64,000 bases of DNA, taken from Telopea speciosissima. Lineage: Eukaryota; Streptophyta; Magnoliopsida; Proteales; Proteaceae. The DNA is taken from the NCBI RefSeq assembly GCF_018873765.1, contig NC_057923.1, positions 55,608,593 to 55,672,592 of the forward strand. The letters run 5' to 3'. The position numbers were made by a program, and so were the translations under genes. Of the stretch, positions 48,789 to 61,299 are shown piece after piece (the stretch's first letter is position 1; every line of letters starts with the position of its first letter). The notes beneath the pieces are model-generated. The model made no database searches, was not told the origin of the DNA, and saw only the letters and a program-made list of their open reading frames with translations.

Positions 48789-51700
48789 TGGAGAATAAAT
48801 GTCATACATTCCCAACTTGCATAGAAGAGTACTGAAATGGTTCGGAATGAGATCCTTGGTGAAAACGTCTGCCAGTTGATCACCGGTCTTCACAAATGGA
48901 GTACAAATGCAACCTGAATCCAACTTCTCTTTGATGAAGTGCCTATCAACTTTAATGTGCTTTGTTCGGTCATGTTGCACAGGGTTATGACCAATGATTA
49001 TAGCCGCCTTGTTATCACAGTAGAACCGCATAGGTCCCTCATGGTCAAACCACAATTCTTGAACCAATCGCCTCAATCATATGAGTTCACACACCCCATG
49101 AGTCATGGCTCTAAATTCAGCCTCCGCGTTGGATCTAGCAACAACTGGTTGTTTCTTACTTCTCCACGTAACAAGGTTACCATCCACAAGGGTACAGTCA
49201 CCGGATGTAGATCGTCTGTCAAAAATAGAACCAGCCCAATCTGCATCAGTGTAGCCCTCTATCCTCAACTGACTATGTCTGGCACATAAAAGGTCTTTTC
49301 CTGTAGAGGATTTTAAGTACCTGATGATGCGATAGACAGCATCCAGGTGTCCACTTTGGGAGCATGCATGAACTGACTTACCACACCAACTGCATGACTG
49401 ATGTCTGGCTGAGTCAAGAAGAGATAGATCAATTTCCCAACCAACCTCTGGTATTTCCCTGCATCTAAAAGAGGAGAACCACAATCTTCACTAAGTTTAT
49501 GATTTTGATCAATTGGGGAGTTGGCTGGTTTACATCCCAACATTCCTGTCTCTTTCAATAGGTCCAGAACAAACTTCCGTTGGCAAATATTGATACCTTT
49601 CTTTGACCTTGATACTTCAATCCCCAAGAAATACTTCAAAAGTCCAAGATCCTTAATTTCAAACTGTTCAGCCAGATAAGATTTTAATCTCTTTATCTCA
49701 TCTTTGTCATTCCCAGTTACAACAATATCATCAACAGAAACAATAAGAACAATGACTGTACCATTTCCTCTCCGGATAAACAAGGTGTGGTCAGCCTGAC
49801 TCTGGAAATATCCATTTTTTAGAATGGCCTGTCGAAACTGCTCAAACCAAGCTTTGGGAGACTGTTTGAGACCATAAAGTGCCTTCCTGAGGAGGCACAC
49901 TTTCCCTTCGGCTGAAGGAGACTTGAAACCAGGTGGAGGTTGCATATACACCTCCTCTTCTAGACCACCATGAAGAAAAGCATTCTTCACATCTAATTGA
50001 TACAATAGCCACTCTTTGTTGGCTACGACTGATAGGAGGACTCTGATTGAGTTGTGCTTGGCCACAGGAGCAAAAGTCTCTTGATAATCAATGCCATAAA
50101 CTTGACTATACCCTTTGGCTACCAACCGAGCCTTATATCTGTCTACTGTACCATCTGATCGGTACTTGAGTGTATAGACCCACCTGCATCCAACTGCAAC
50201 TCTCCCCCTGGGGAGATCAACAAGAGTCCATGTGCCATTCTTCTCAAGAGCCATTATTTCCTCAGACATGGCCTTCTTCCATTTTGGGTCAGATATAGCC
50301 TTAGTAAGATTCCAGGGAATAGTGGCAGATGAGAGAGCAGGGGTAAAGGCAAGACCTGTAAGGGAGATAGCATCATAGGAAACAAACTGGGCAATAGGAT
50401 TAGTGTAAGCTCTTTTTCCCTTTCTAGTAGCAATTGGGAGATCTAAATAAGAAGGAAGATCACCTGACTGAGGAGGATGGAGCTCAGGATGTGGATCCAA
50501 AGAAGGCTTTTGGCAGGTCTCCTTTCCTTTACTCTTCAAGCATTCACCTTTTTTGTACTTAATGTGGTAATCGTTCTCATTGCCAGAACCACTTTCAATA
50601 ATATCCCCTTGATCACAAATATCAATAACAACCTCTTCTTTAGGTTTCCCAATATCAAATAGAAATGGGGAAGTAGGCAAAGGTGGGAGGAAAGGGATAT
50701 CATCATCCTCTTCATTCCAACTATTCTCCCCCTGAAGAGGATGCTGATGAGAAGGAGTGAAGAAGGGTATAGACTCAAAGAAGGTGACATCTTTGGAGAG
50801 AAAGCGCCTTCAGGAAGAGGTATGGTAGCACTTATACCCCTTGGTAGAGGAGGAATAACTGAGGAAGAGGCATTTGAGTGCCTTGGGGTCAAGCTTAGTC
50901 CTAGCAGATTTATTGACATGGACATAGCAGACATTCAAACACACCTAAATACCTTGGGAGAAAGAGGGAAGGCAGATGTTTGAGGAAGAAGAGTTCCCAG
51001 GGGGGACTTGGAGCCAAGAAGTAGAGTTGGCATCCGATTAATAAAAAAGGCAGCAGTAAGAAGAGCATCAGACCAAAAGGTCTTGGGAATATGCATGCCA
51101 AAAGGAAGACTCCTAGTGACCTCCAACAAATAGCGGTTTTTTCTCTCAGCCACTCCATTCTATTAAGGTGTATCAACACATGGAATTTGGTGGATAATGC
51201 CATGATCAATGAAAAACTGTTGGAGCCCCCATACATGTACTCCCCCCCTTTATCAGAGCGAACCATTTGGATACGGGTACCAAATTGAGTAAAAACTAAC
51301 TGATAGAAATTCTTGAAAGCGTCATAAACATCACTCTTTTGTTTCATTAAAAAGGTCCAAGTAGTCTGGGAATAGTCATTAACAAATGAAACAAAATAAC
51401 GATATCCACACAAAAAGGTAGTGGGAACTGGTCCCCAAACATCAGAATGCACATTATCAAAAGGAACAGTGGATCTATTACCATGATAGGGATAAGATGT
51501 GCGACACTGTTTAGCAAAAATACATAGTTCACACTGAAAAACATGAGAAGAAGAAAAAGAAGTAAACAAATGAGGCAACTGTTTCCTCATAACAACAAAA
51601 GATGGGTGGCCTAAATGTTGATGCCAAAGCATCACAGAATCCACAGTACTCCTGTCAGTCTGGCCACAAACATAGGACTGAGTAGCAGGCAAAACGGGCA

Positions 51701-53168
51701 AAATAGGTGTCTGGGGCTCAAGCAGGTAGAGTCCTTTCTCCTCACGTCCACTGCCAATAACCCTCTTCATCACCAAATCTTGAAAGAGACAATGAGAAGG
51801 AAAGAAAGTGACACAACAATTCAAGGATTTGGCTAAATGACTTACAGATAGCAGGTTAATGGCAAAATTAGGAATATGTAGGACAGAATTAAGAGAAATG
51901 AAAGAAGTGACTCGAACATTACCCTTACCAGAGATAGAGGAAAGAGAACCATCTGCAATTCTAACCTTATCTCTACCGAAGCACATAGAATAAGAGTCAT
52001 AACACTGAGACATACCAGTCATATGATCTGTGGCACCAGAGTCAATGACCCAAGTGGGAGTAGATGTAGAGGCCTGCAAGGCTGAGACTGAATCTGACTC
52101 TATATGAGTAGTAGAAGAATGGCCAAGTCGGGACATCATCTGACGTAGTGTTGCAATATCCTCTCTGAAGAGAGAATCAGGATTAGGCTGTAGTCCAAGT
52201 GACTCAGTATCAGTTGTCACAGAGTAGGCTTTAACTCCCCCTGTGCTACCACCTCGGGTACTAGATGATCCACCATGTACACTAGGAGGCTGCCCATGAA
52301 GGGCCCAACACCTGTCCTTAGTGTGCCCCAACTTTCCACATTTATCACATTTAAATCTGTCTCGGTGATCTCCACGGTTTGGCCCTTGGCCTCTCTCTCC
52401 ACCTCTCTAGTCTTGGTTAGAACTAGAAACGAGAGCAAATCTCTCCAATGAGGGTACAATGTCCATAGATCTTCTAGTTTCCTCACTTTGCAAGTAGCTA
52501 CACACTTCATCCAGAGATAGAAGAAGGGACCTCCCTAAGATCTGCAAGCGAAGAGGCTCATACTCTGGGTTAAGGCCACTAAGCAAAATGAGGATCCTTT
52601 CCTCTTCTTGTTTCCTGTAGACCTTGGCCACATCTTCAGAATTGGACAGCTGGAGATTGCTGTAGTGATCATATTCCTCCCACAAGCTAATAACAGTGTT
52701 ATAGTAGTCAGATATGCTCCGATCACCCTGTTTCATATGGATGATTTTTTGGAGGATTTGATACACCTTTGCCGAATCACCAACTCTATTAAAAACTCAG
52801 GAGACATTGTCCCAAATATGCTTCGCAGTTTCCTTACTCATAAATCTCCTATCTATCTCAGGTTTCATGGAGAATATCAGCCATGTCATAACAATGGAGT
52901 TCTTAGTCTCCCACTTTAGATAGTCTGAATTAGTAGGAGCAGGTGCCTTGATGGAGCCAGTAATATACCCCAACTTTCCCCTACTATGCAGGGACAACTT
53001 CACCGAACGAGACCAACCCAAGTAGTTGGTATTGCCAAGCTTCACAATGGAAAGTGGGGTATTGGGGTTATCAAAAAATGTCATGGCGGGAAGAGTACCA
53101 CTTAAGCCACCACTAGAAGCTCCCAAAGATCCACTGACACTAGAGTCATTCCTAGACATGGTAGACAT
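48783..53168 (-). pseudogene. Copia-1 gag-pol polyprotein, disrupted
   Basis: Gag begins near 53168 (MSTMSRNDSSVSG). A CX2CX4HX4C zinc knuckle (CDKCGKLGHTKDRC) lies near 52355-52317; protease has IDSGATDHMTG near 52050; integrase has the HHCC site (WHQHLGHP ... CELCIFAKQ) near 51640-51510, VHSDVWGP, and NGVAERKNR further on; reverse transcriptase has QLDVKNAFLHGGLEEEVY near 49980; RNase H has YTDADWAGS and YCDNKAAI. The reverse transcriptase YVDD box reads SVDD. Stops occur in gag (52797, 52407), near 51165, between 49077 and 49076, plus frameshifts near 51230, 50935 and 49340. Confidence 0.9.
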
Positions 53169-53820
53169 AATGCCAAACACTTCAAAGAAACTCAATATAG
53201 AGTTTGGCACAAATGGGGAGTAACCTCAACCCAACCACAAGGAGAAAAAAGACAGGCAGCAAACCAGCAAGCAAATGAGCAGTAGTTTCTTAAAGAAAGC
53301 TAAGTCAAAGGCACCTTCTACACCTTAGGTTCATGCCATAACAACTAATAATACTTCAAGCCATATAACTCTTCAAACAACAGCAGCTATTCAACACATT
53401 ACAAGGCTGCAAAGGGAGGAACAAGGGAGCAAACCAGAAGCTGGCAGTACCTGTGAGGCTGCACAGAAATGAGCTGCATTCTTCAACCCTTCAATATCAC
53501 CAACCGAGTCTTTGGGGGTTTGAAAGAAGACCCCTGGGCGATTCTAACAGTGCTGGTCCCACTCCAAATGGTGATAGGATGAGGGAGAAACAAACCGAAC
53601 AAGGCAGGGTTGGCGGTAACAGTAGCAGAACAGGAGCTTCAATCTTCTTCAAAAAATCCCAAAAAACTTCTCCATTAGGGCTTAGTTTGGAAGATAAACC
53701 TCCATTGAATCTTCTATGTAAAATATATTACATTGTATAGCCTCTAATGGAACCCTCTACCTTTCTAGGGTTCCAGAGAGAGGTGTAGAAGGAAGATGAG
53801 CTTGGTCAACTCTCAAACCT

Positions 53821-53832
53821 GCTCTGATACCA
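53821..53832 (-). promoter_or_regulatory. Primer-binding site of Copia-1
   Basis: TGGTATCAGAGC on the minus strand directly after the 5' LTR, complementary to the 3' end of initiator tRNA-Met. Confidence 0.9.
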
Positions 53833-54099
53833 AGTTAGAAATTAGGTATGGACTGATTCTAACAAGGAAGATGTGAGGGTTTGGAAAGGAAGAAGAAGAA
53901 GAAGAGATGAGAGGGAAATCGTGGGTGTTTTGAGAATAGTCTCCTAACACCTATTTACTTCATTAACAATTCTTTAGGAAATTACAAAGGCTTCCCTAGG
54001 GAGGAAAAAGATGAAAAGACATAAAAAAGTAAAATTACAACTCTATGACTAATAATAAAAGACAGTGACTAATGTACCCCTAACACATAAACTCTAACA
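53833..54099 (-). repeat. 5' LTR of Copia-1
   Basis: 267 bp, near-identical to 48470-48775 apart from the GAA tract and a few substitutions. Confidence 0.9.
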
Positions 54100-54364
54100 G
54101 TAATTTGGCCAAAAATCACAAATATCAGAGTTTTCCAAAGATTTCCTATTGAAACTAGGAAAACCAACGAAATTGGTCGAAATTCTACCCATTTCGTTTG
54201 AAATATGATATTTATTATAAAGCTAAAGTATCATTTTGGTCGAAATTTGCCAAAACAATACACATCGTCTTGTATTCCTTCATTATCGCACAATATTTCG
54301 TTTGGACAAATGTCGAAACCGAAATATTTCACAATTTTGAGAAATCTTGAACCATGCCAGCAAC

Positions 54365-54999
54365 ATGACTCAGTCCTAAACTGAGTTTCAGAAGCTGGTT
54401 GATTGTTATTTTATCTTTTAAAGGTACTTGTAGTGGTAGAGTTTCTAACTAATAGAACTCTATCCTATTTTATCTCCTTTTACAGTTGCTTGTAGTAGTA
54501 GAGTTTCTATCTAATAGAACGCTATCTTGTCACTTTAAGTTAGAAAAGACTACCTAAAAGGGGGAGGTTGACCTAGGGGTTTCTACTTTGATTTTCTTTG
54601 TTTATTTTATTAGTTATGAAGTTCTATTGTAACTCTTTAATTGCCTATATAAGTTGAGTGAAGGGCAGCACTGCAGCCCACAATTTTTGCATACAACATT
54701 ATTGTGCCGTATCTTACTGATGCAGCAAGGGAGGGAGGACTATTTCCAGAGAAGGCAGTAAGCCTAAAGCTACCAGCATTTCTTTAAATATTTTTTTTCA
54801 CTCAAAATCTCCCCAAGAAACTGAAAAACTCGAAGTTGAGAAGGAGCCCCGCCCCCTCTCCTAAACATAAGAACAAAGCAGCTGACGCACCTAATAAGGC
54901 CCAGGAACTTCCCGATGTTTCAAATAAAAGAAATTAAACTAGGAGAAAGCATTCCTATCTTTCTTTGGCTTATCGAACTTTCAAGTGGCTATCTGAAAT
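54365..54999 (+). other. Spacer before Copia-2, with LTR-like segment
   Basis: At 54410-54690 a short duplication (ACTTGTAGTGGTAGAGTTTC and GCTTGTAGTAGTAGAGTTTC) precedes a TATA-like CCTATATAAGTTGAG near 54645, suggesting a solo LTR or TRIM. Beyond that, 54780-54999 is partly open in one plus frame but contains a TAA; no family recognised. Confidence 0.35.
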
Positions 55000-55004
55000 G
55001 AAAG

Positions 55005-55181
55005 TGTTAGAACCGTAGGGGTATTTAGGACACTTTTCTTGTTTATTTTATGTTTCTATTATGTGGGTTTTAGTCCCACATTGCTTATTTGTAATTCTGT
55101 CCTCTATTCTCAATGATATAAATAAAGAGCTTGGGGTGATCATTAATCATCCAAGCCTTACTCATTCTAAATCTGTTAACA
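55005..55181 (+). repeat. 5' LTR of Copia-2
   Basis: TGTTAGAACCGTAGGGG to AATCTGTTAACA, 177 bp, with a TATA-like GATATAAATAAAG in the 3' half. Confidence 0.92.
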
Positions 55182-55196
55182 TGGCATCAAAGCAGG
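55182..55196 (+). promoter_or_regulatory. Primer-binding site of Copia-2
   Basis: TGGCATCAAAGCAGG, a variant of the initiator tRNA-Met primer site, directly after the 5' LTR. Confidence 0.75.
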
Positions 55197-55921
55197 TTTC
55201 GAATTAGGGTCCCCTACCTTCTAATTTCAGCTTCTTCTTTCTCTTCTCTCTCTCTCTCTCTCTCTCGATCTCCTCTTCTCTTCTCTCTTTTCTTCTTTTG
55301 TTTTCTGCACTGATGAGGTGATCCATAGATCCAGCTGCTGCCCTTTCTCACCTCATTCCATGGTAAAATAAATCTTTTCGATATCTACAATACCTTGGCT
55401 GCGATATTTGAAGCTTCACATATTTGGATTGATTCCACCTCAAGTATAAGGAACCAATCTCCCTTATTGAAGATCAAGAACTGCAGCAGGCTCCTTTGTT
55501 GAATATTTTTCCTACCTCAGATCTGCCTTGAAGACCTCTTAGATCAATTTCTCCAAAAACAGGGTTTTTTTCAAAACTTTGACAAATATCGATATAGGAG
55601 CTGTTGTCCTCTGCTGGGGCTGATATTTGGAGGAGTGCTCAGGCCCTTCTAGACCCACACTCGAGCCAAGTTTCAGCTCAATCCAGTGTTTTTTTGCGGG
55701 CTTCTCTCCCTACATCGATCTCACCACAATCAGGGGTTTTTTCAAAACCCTGAAAAAATCAATCTCAGGGATTTGAGCCTCTGTTGCTGCTGCTTTTTGG
55801 AGACACTTATTATTATCATACCAAAAGTCTCTCCACCAATATCTGGCCATTCTCTTGAAGTATTTGTTGGGGTTTCCTTCACAACAGCCCCTCTCTGCTA
55901 TTTGATTTTTCTGCTGCACTT

Positions 55922-58900
55922 ATGGGTGACTCTGAAGTCTCTACTGGTACTTCTACTGATAATGGGTACAGTAGGAAAGACACCCGTGATCTTCTTCCTA
56001 ATCCTATCAAACTGGATGGGAGCAATTACTTGATATGGTCTCGCTCTGCCTACTTTGCCATTGCTGGCCGTTGGCTTACTGGCCATATTGATGGCACTAG
56101 TGTCATGCCAACTGAAGCTGGCCCTTCTCTGACCAGGTGGATCTCCAATAATGGTATTCTCATGTCTTATCTGATTGGCTCCATGCAATCAGACCTTGTG
56201 GGTGGATTTCTTCTTCTTGATAATGCTGCCCAGGTATGGTCTGCCTGTAAGGAAACATATGGACAGCTTGGCAATGATGCCCAAGTATATGAACTCCGGA
56301 AGAAAGTCCTTCATACCACTCAGGGGGAATTGACTGTCTCCAAGTACTATGCTACTCTTCGCAGCCTTTGGCAACAGTTGGACCATTTTTCTGATTATCA
56401 TCCTTCTACTCTTGGTGATATTGCCTCTTACAAGAAGCATGTTGATAAGATCAAGGTACTAAAACTCGGGTCTCAGTACCAACTCGACACATGGAAAAAC
56501 CGAGTCGAGTCAAGATCTTGCCGAGTTGGTGCATTTTTTTTTTCCGACTCGAAGCCTCAACTCGGTGGGTTTTAGACCTAGTTTGGGTCTGAAACTTGGT
56601 ATTAAGCCTATTTTACGCCATTTAAACACAATGGCACTATCAAATTTTGCAAAAACAAAGTCCAAATATGAGTTTCAATTCGAACCATAGATTGGTAGGC
56701 GATGACGTACTAAAATACCCTACTCTACACATAATTTAGTAATAGAAAGCAAGCAAAACATTCAATTAATAGCTAAACAACTTAAATAAGAATTAGAAAT
56801 GTTAAAGTGATACATCAAACTGTTTAACAGTGTTACAACTATCATCACATAAAATGACTTTGAATCAAGTATTCCGTCCCCGCTAGTGTCACATAGTCTT
56901 CCCATGACATAGTGTTGTTGTAATGTTGCATATAGTGCTCCACAGCAAGCATATAAGAGTTCTATCGAGTTAGGTAAGTAAATACATAGTAGATGGGTCA
57001 TTTCCATGGGTCAACCCGAGATCTCGCCGAGAATGTTGAGTTTTGTCAAGTTAGGTAAGTAAATACATAGTAGAAGGGTCATTTCCATGGGTCAACCCAA
57101 GATCTCGACCCAAGATCCGAGATCTCGGCAAGATATTGCACTTTTATGTACCGTATACCATCTTGTCTCAGTTTCTCAGAAAACAGAGAAACTCGCTAAG
57201 ATCTCGCCGAGTCGAGACGAGTTTTAGAACTATGGATAAGATACGGGTGTATGACTTCTTGGCTGGTTAAAATGTGGATTATGATCAGATTAGAGTTCAA
57301 GTGTTGGGCACTCTCCTTTTCCCAAACTTGAACAATCCTATGCTTTGGTCTCCTCTGAAGAGAACCGTAGGGCTGCCATGCTCCATCCTCCACCTACTGA
57401 GAGATTGCTCTCCAGACTGCTTCCACGGCTATTCCCCTGATTGCTGGATCCCCCCTTCTGGTGATGGTTCTACCAAGGGCATTGTCACTTGTGAGCATTG
57501 TAATAAGCCCTACCACACCAAGTACAAATGTTGGAATCTTCATGAGAAACTAGCTGACTTTGAAGCCAAACGGGCTGCCAAGAAGAAACCAAACAAGAAG
57601 GCCAATCACTCTGAGTCTGTGGCTACAACTCTTACTACTAACACTGGCCTATCTCAGGAGGATCTATTGGCATTCCTACGTGTGCTCAAGTCTTCTGCTG
57701 CTGCTGCCTCTACTACATCAGCTACTGCTAATTCACCTTCTCCTTCAGGTTCAAACTTTGCTCAGTCAGGTATTTTATTTGGTGGTCACTGTGCTTTTGT
57801 AGCTTTCCATCATTGGATCATTGATTCTGGAGCTACAGATCACATGACTGGATCCTCTAGTTTATTCCATCGTTATTCTCCCACTTCTGGGAAAGACAAA
57901 GTCAAAGTAGTTGATGGTTCCCTTTCTTCCATCTCTGAAAAAGGAATCATCAACTGCACTTCCTCTCTTTCTTTGTCTTCTGTTTTGCATATTCCAAATT
58001 TTACTACTAACCTTCTTTCTATTAGTAGTATTACTCGTGACCTTAACTACAAAGTAACCTTTTTTCCTTCACATTGTGTTTTTTAGGATCTGGTCTCCGG
58101 GAAGACGATTGGATTGGGTAAAGTGCATGGTGGCTTGTATCTACTTGATGATGGTCGTCTCACTCCACCCCCATTACCATCTCCACATCAGAACTCCTTA
58201 GTCTCTTCTGAAATTTACCAGTGGCACTCTAGATTAGGTCATCCTCCATTAGGGATTTTAGCATCTTTATTTCCTACTTTGGTCAAAAAATGTGTTAAGA
58301 CCGATTTTTTTTGTGAGGCTTGTGTTCTGGCCAAACAGACACGTTTAACTTATTCCATTTCAAATAAAAGGAGTTCTTTACTTTTTCAATTGGTACATTC
58401 TGATGTTTGGGGTCCTAGTAGTAAGACTTCTCTTTCTGGTCATCGTTGGTTTGTTTCTTTTATCGATTGTCATTCCAGACACACATGGGTTTATCTTATG
58501 CACACAAAAAGTCAAGTTTATTCCTATTTTCATCATTTTTATAAAATGGTTCAAACTCAGTTCCAGGCTCCTCTTAAGGTTTTGAGAAGTGATAATGGCA
58601 CCGAGTATCGGGAAACTCAATTTCAAAAGTATTTTGCTGATCAAGGAATTATTCATCAGACTAGTTGTGTTGATACCCCAGCCCAAAATGGTGTGGCTGA
58701 AAGGAAGAACCGCCACTTGTTGGAAATGGCCAGGGCGTTGATGTTTTCGCTCCATGTTCCCTCCCAATATTGGGGGGATGTTGTTCTCACTGCAACCTAT
58801 CTCATTAATCGGTTGCCTTCCCGTGTTCTTGACTCCCGCAGTCCGGCTGATATTTTACATGGGAGTTCCATCTTTGTGGTTCCTCCTAAGGTGTTTGGTT

Positions 58901-60973
58901 GTGTGTGCTATGCCAAGGACACGAAATCTCACTGTTTGGTCGGACCACTTTCCATCTGTGTTTCCTCCCCTTGAAGTTTCGCCTATAGCTGCTGCCCCAT
59001 CTCCTATGGCTACTGCCCCATCTCCTATGACTGCTGCACCATCTCCTTTGCCTGCTGCCCCCTCATCTGAAGGGGTTCCTTTACAGGAGGAGCTTGTCGA
59101 AAATAATGGTGGTGATATTCCTAGTCAGGGGGAGTTGACTCTAGTCCAGAGAACCATCAGTGACTTTCAGAAGAGGATTGACAAATCTAATACCATCACC
59201 TACACAAAGAGATGTTCCAAAAAAGGGCAACAACAATCCACTGTGGCACCAATCCCTATCCAATTGCCGGCTTAGGATCCAGCTCCTTCTCCTCCTGGTG
59301 AGACCACTCCTTACGACCTACCTATTGCTCATCGCAAAGGTACTAGGACTTGCACCCTGTATCCAATTTCTCGTTTTGTTTCTTATAGTTCTCTTTCTCC
59401 GTCTTTTCGTGCATTTGTGTCCTCTCTTTCTTCTGTTTCTATTCCTAGAAATTGGCAGGAAGCTTATACAGATGGAAAGTGGAAGGCAACTATGTTGGAA
59501 GAAATGAGTGCTTTAAAAAGGAATAATACTTGGGATCTTGTAGTCCTTTCTCCAGGGAAAAAACTAGTGGGATGTAAGTGGGTGTCTGTGGTCAAACAGA
59601 AGGTTGATGGGACTGTGGATCGATATAAGGCATGTTTGGTTGCAAAGGGCTTCGCTCAGACATATGGGATTGACTACCAGGAGACCTTTGCCCCTGTTGC
59701 AAAGTTGAATACAGCTCGGGTTTTACTATCTTGTGCAGTCAATCTTGGATGGGATCTACAACAGCTGGATGTGAAAAATACCTTCTTAAATGGAGAGCTT
59801 GGTGAGGAGGTGTACACGGATATTCCACCAGGGTTTTCTTGTGACAGTAATCAATGTAAAGTGTGTAAGTTGAAGCGAGCACTTTATGGGCTAAAGCAGT
59901 CATCTTAAGCATGGTTTGGTCGGTTTCACAAAGCCATGATTTCTGTGGGCTATAAGCAGAGTAATGTTGATCACACTCTCTTTATAAAGAGGGCTGGTGA
60001 AAAACTCACTGTTCTTATAGTCTATGTGGATGACATTGTGGTTACTGGCAATGATGGTGATGAGATCAACCGGTTGAAGAAGTTTCTTGGGCAGGAGTTC
60101 GAGATTAAAGATCTAGGGAAGTTACAGTATTTTCTTGGGATTGAGGTTGCCAGATCTTCCAAAGGCATCTTTCTCTCCCAAAGGAAGTATGTCCTAGACT
60201 TGTTGGCTGAAACTGGTTTGTTAGGGTGTCATCCTTCAGATACTCCTATAGAGGCTATTGTCTGTCTCAAAGAAAAGGAGGGTGAACCTGTTGATAAAGG
60301 CCGGTACCAAAGACTAGTGGGGAAGCTGATTTATCTCTCTCACACACGTCCAGATATTGTTGTTGTTATGAGTACTGTGAGTCAATTCATGCATGACCCC
60401 TATTCTTCTCATATGGAGGTTGTTCTTCGGATTCTTCGCTACTTGAAGTCAGCTCCTGGAAAAGGCATTCTTTTGTCTCCTCATGGTCACCTACGGATAG
60501 AGGCATATATTGATGCTGACTGGGCTGGTTCTACAGATCGAAAGTCTATCTCTAGGTATTGTTCTTTTGTAGGAGGCAATATTGTAACCTGGCGTAGCAA
60601 GAAGCAGAATGTGGTGTCTCGTTCTAGTGTTGAAGCAGAGTTTCGTGCTATGGCACAAGGCATTTGTGAGTTACTTTGGCTGAAAGGCTTGCTACAAGAC
60701 CTTGGAGTTCCTGTTCATCTTCCTATGATGTTGTACTGCGATAACAAAGCTGCAATCAGCATTGCACACAACCCGGTACTGCATGATCGCAACAAGCATG
60801 TTGAAATAGACAGGCATTTCATTAAGGAGAAGTTGGAAGAAGGGTTGATTTGTATTCCCTTTGTGAAGTCTACTGATTAGGTTGCTGATATTTTCACCAA
60901 GGGATTATCTGGGAAGTTGTTCCATCCTAATCTAGTCAAGTTGGGCATGATTGACATATTTGGTCCAACTTGA
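55922..60973 (+). pseudogene. Copia-2 gag-pol polyprotein, disrupted
   Basis: Gag starts MGDSEVSTGTSTDNG and is open to the inserted element at 56452, resuming after 57234 with stops and a frame change before 57480. Then come a CX2CX4HX4C knuckle (CEHCNKPYHTKYKC near 57492), protease (IIDSGATDHMTG near 57820), a stop at 58084, integrase (WHSRLGHP, CEACVLAKQ, LVHSDVWGP, RSDNGTEY, NGVAERKNR), a deletion/frameshift near 58930, reverse transcriptase ([31 protein letters not shown] intact near 60020), a TAA at 59906, and RNase H (YIDADWAGS, YCDNKAAISIAHN) with a TAG at 60878. Several stops fall where CAG or a similar codon is expected. Confidence 0.92.
56452..57234 (+). mobile_element. hAT-like element inserted in Copia-2 gag
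   Basis: Begins CAAGGTACTAAAACTCGG and ends GACGAGTTTTAGAACTATG, imperfect inverted repeats. It is flanked by GATAAGAT at 56444-56451 and 57235-57242. Its insertion splits the gag frame and the frame resumes after it. The interior has CGAGTCGAGTC/CTCGCCGAG words and a GGGTCATTTCCATGGGTCAA duplication near 56996 and 57078. No transposase; 783 bp. A second, truncated copy is at 62633. Confidence 0.9.
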
Positions 60974-60980
60974 GGGAGAG
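60969..60980 (+). promoter_or_regulatory. Polypurine tract of Copia-2
   Basis: CTTGAGGGAGAG immediately before the 3' LTR. Confidence 0.75.
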
Positions 60981-61159
60981 TGTTAGAACCGTAGGGGAAT
61001 TCTAGACACTTTTCTTGTTTCTTTTATGTTTCTATTATGTGGGTTTTAGTCCCACATTGCTTATTTGTAATTTTGTCCTCTATTCTCAATGATATAAATA
61101 AAGAGCTTGGGGTGATCATTAATCATCCAAGCCTTACTCTAATTCTAAATCTGTTAACA
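60981..61159 (+). repeat. 3' LTR of Copia-2
   Basis: 179 bp, TGTTAGAACCGTAGGGG to TCTGTTAACA, followed by the second GAAAG target duplication. Confidence 0.92.
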
Positions 61160-61299
61160 GAAAGTTTACCGATCGAAGCCGTCTGCTGTGATAATACAGT
61201 GCCCTCCTTATCATGAATCAAGGTAACCGATTGGTGGTGAATCCAATCAAACCTTCCAGCGGGAAAGCCCAGGTCTCTTCTCTCTAGCTTTTTCATTGT

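Larger units (their letters stand above)
48465..54104 (-). mobile_element. Copia-1: complete but defective Ty1/copia retrotransposon
   Basis: Includes 5-bp target duplications GTAAT at 48465-48469 and 54100-54104. The element reads right to left: 5' LTR 54099-53833, primer-binding site, gag-pol 53168-48783, polypurine tract, 3' LTR 48775-48470. Domain order protease, integrase, reverse transcriptase, RNase H identifies Ty1/copia. Multiple stops and frameshifts make it non-autonomous. Confidence 0.92.
47727..54356. mobile_element. hAT-like element split by Copia-1
   Basis: The left end CATAGTTCAAAATTTC and right end GAAATCTTGAACCATG are inverted repeats, flanked by CCAGCAAC on both sides. The element proper is 47727-48469 plus 54105-54356, about 1 kb, rich in TTTCGGTC/GAAACTGAAAT words. 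No transposase. Copia-1 inserted later, with its own 5-bp duplication. Confidence 0.8.
55000..61164 (+). mobile_element. Copia-2: complete but defective Ty1/copia retrotransposon
   Basis: Includes 5-bp target duplications GAAAG at 55000-55004 and 61160-61164. 5' LTR 55005-55181, primer site, gag-pol 55922-60973, polypurine tract, 3' LTR 60981-61159. The LTRs differ at about six positions and one small indel over 177-179 bp. A 783-bp hAT-like element sits in gag. It belongs to a different family from Copia-1 by its short LTRs. Confidence 0.93.
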
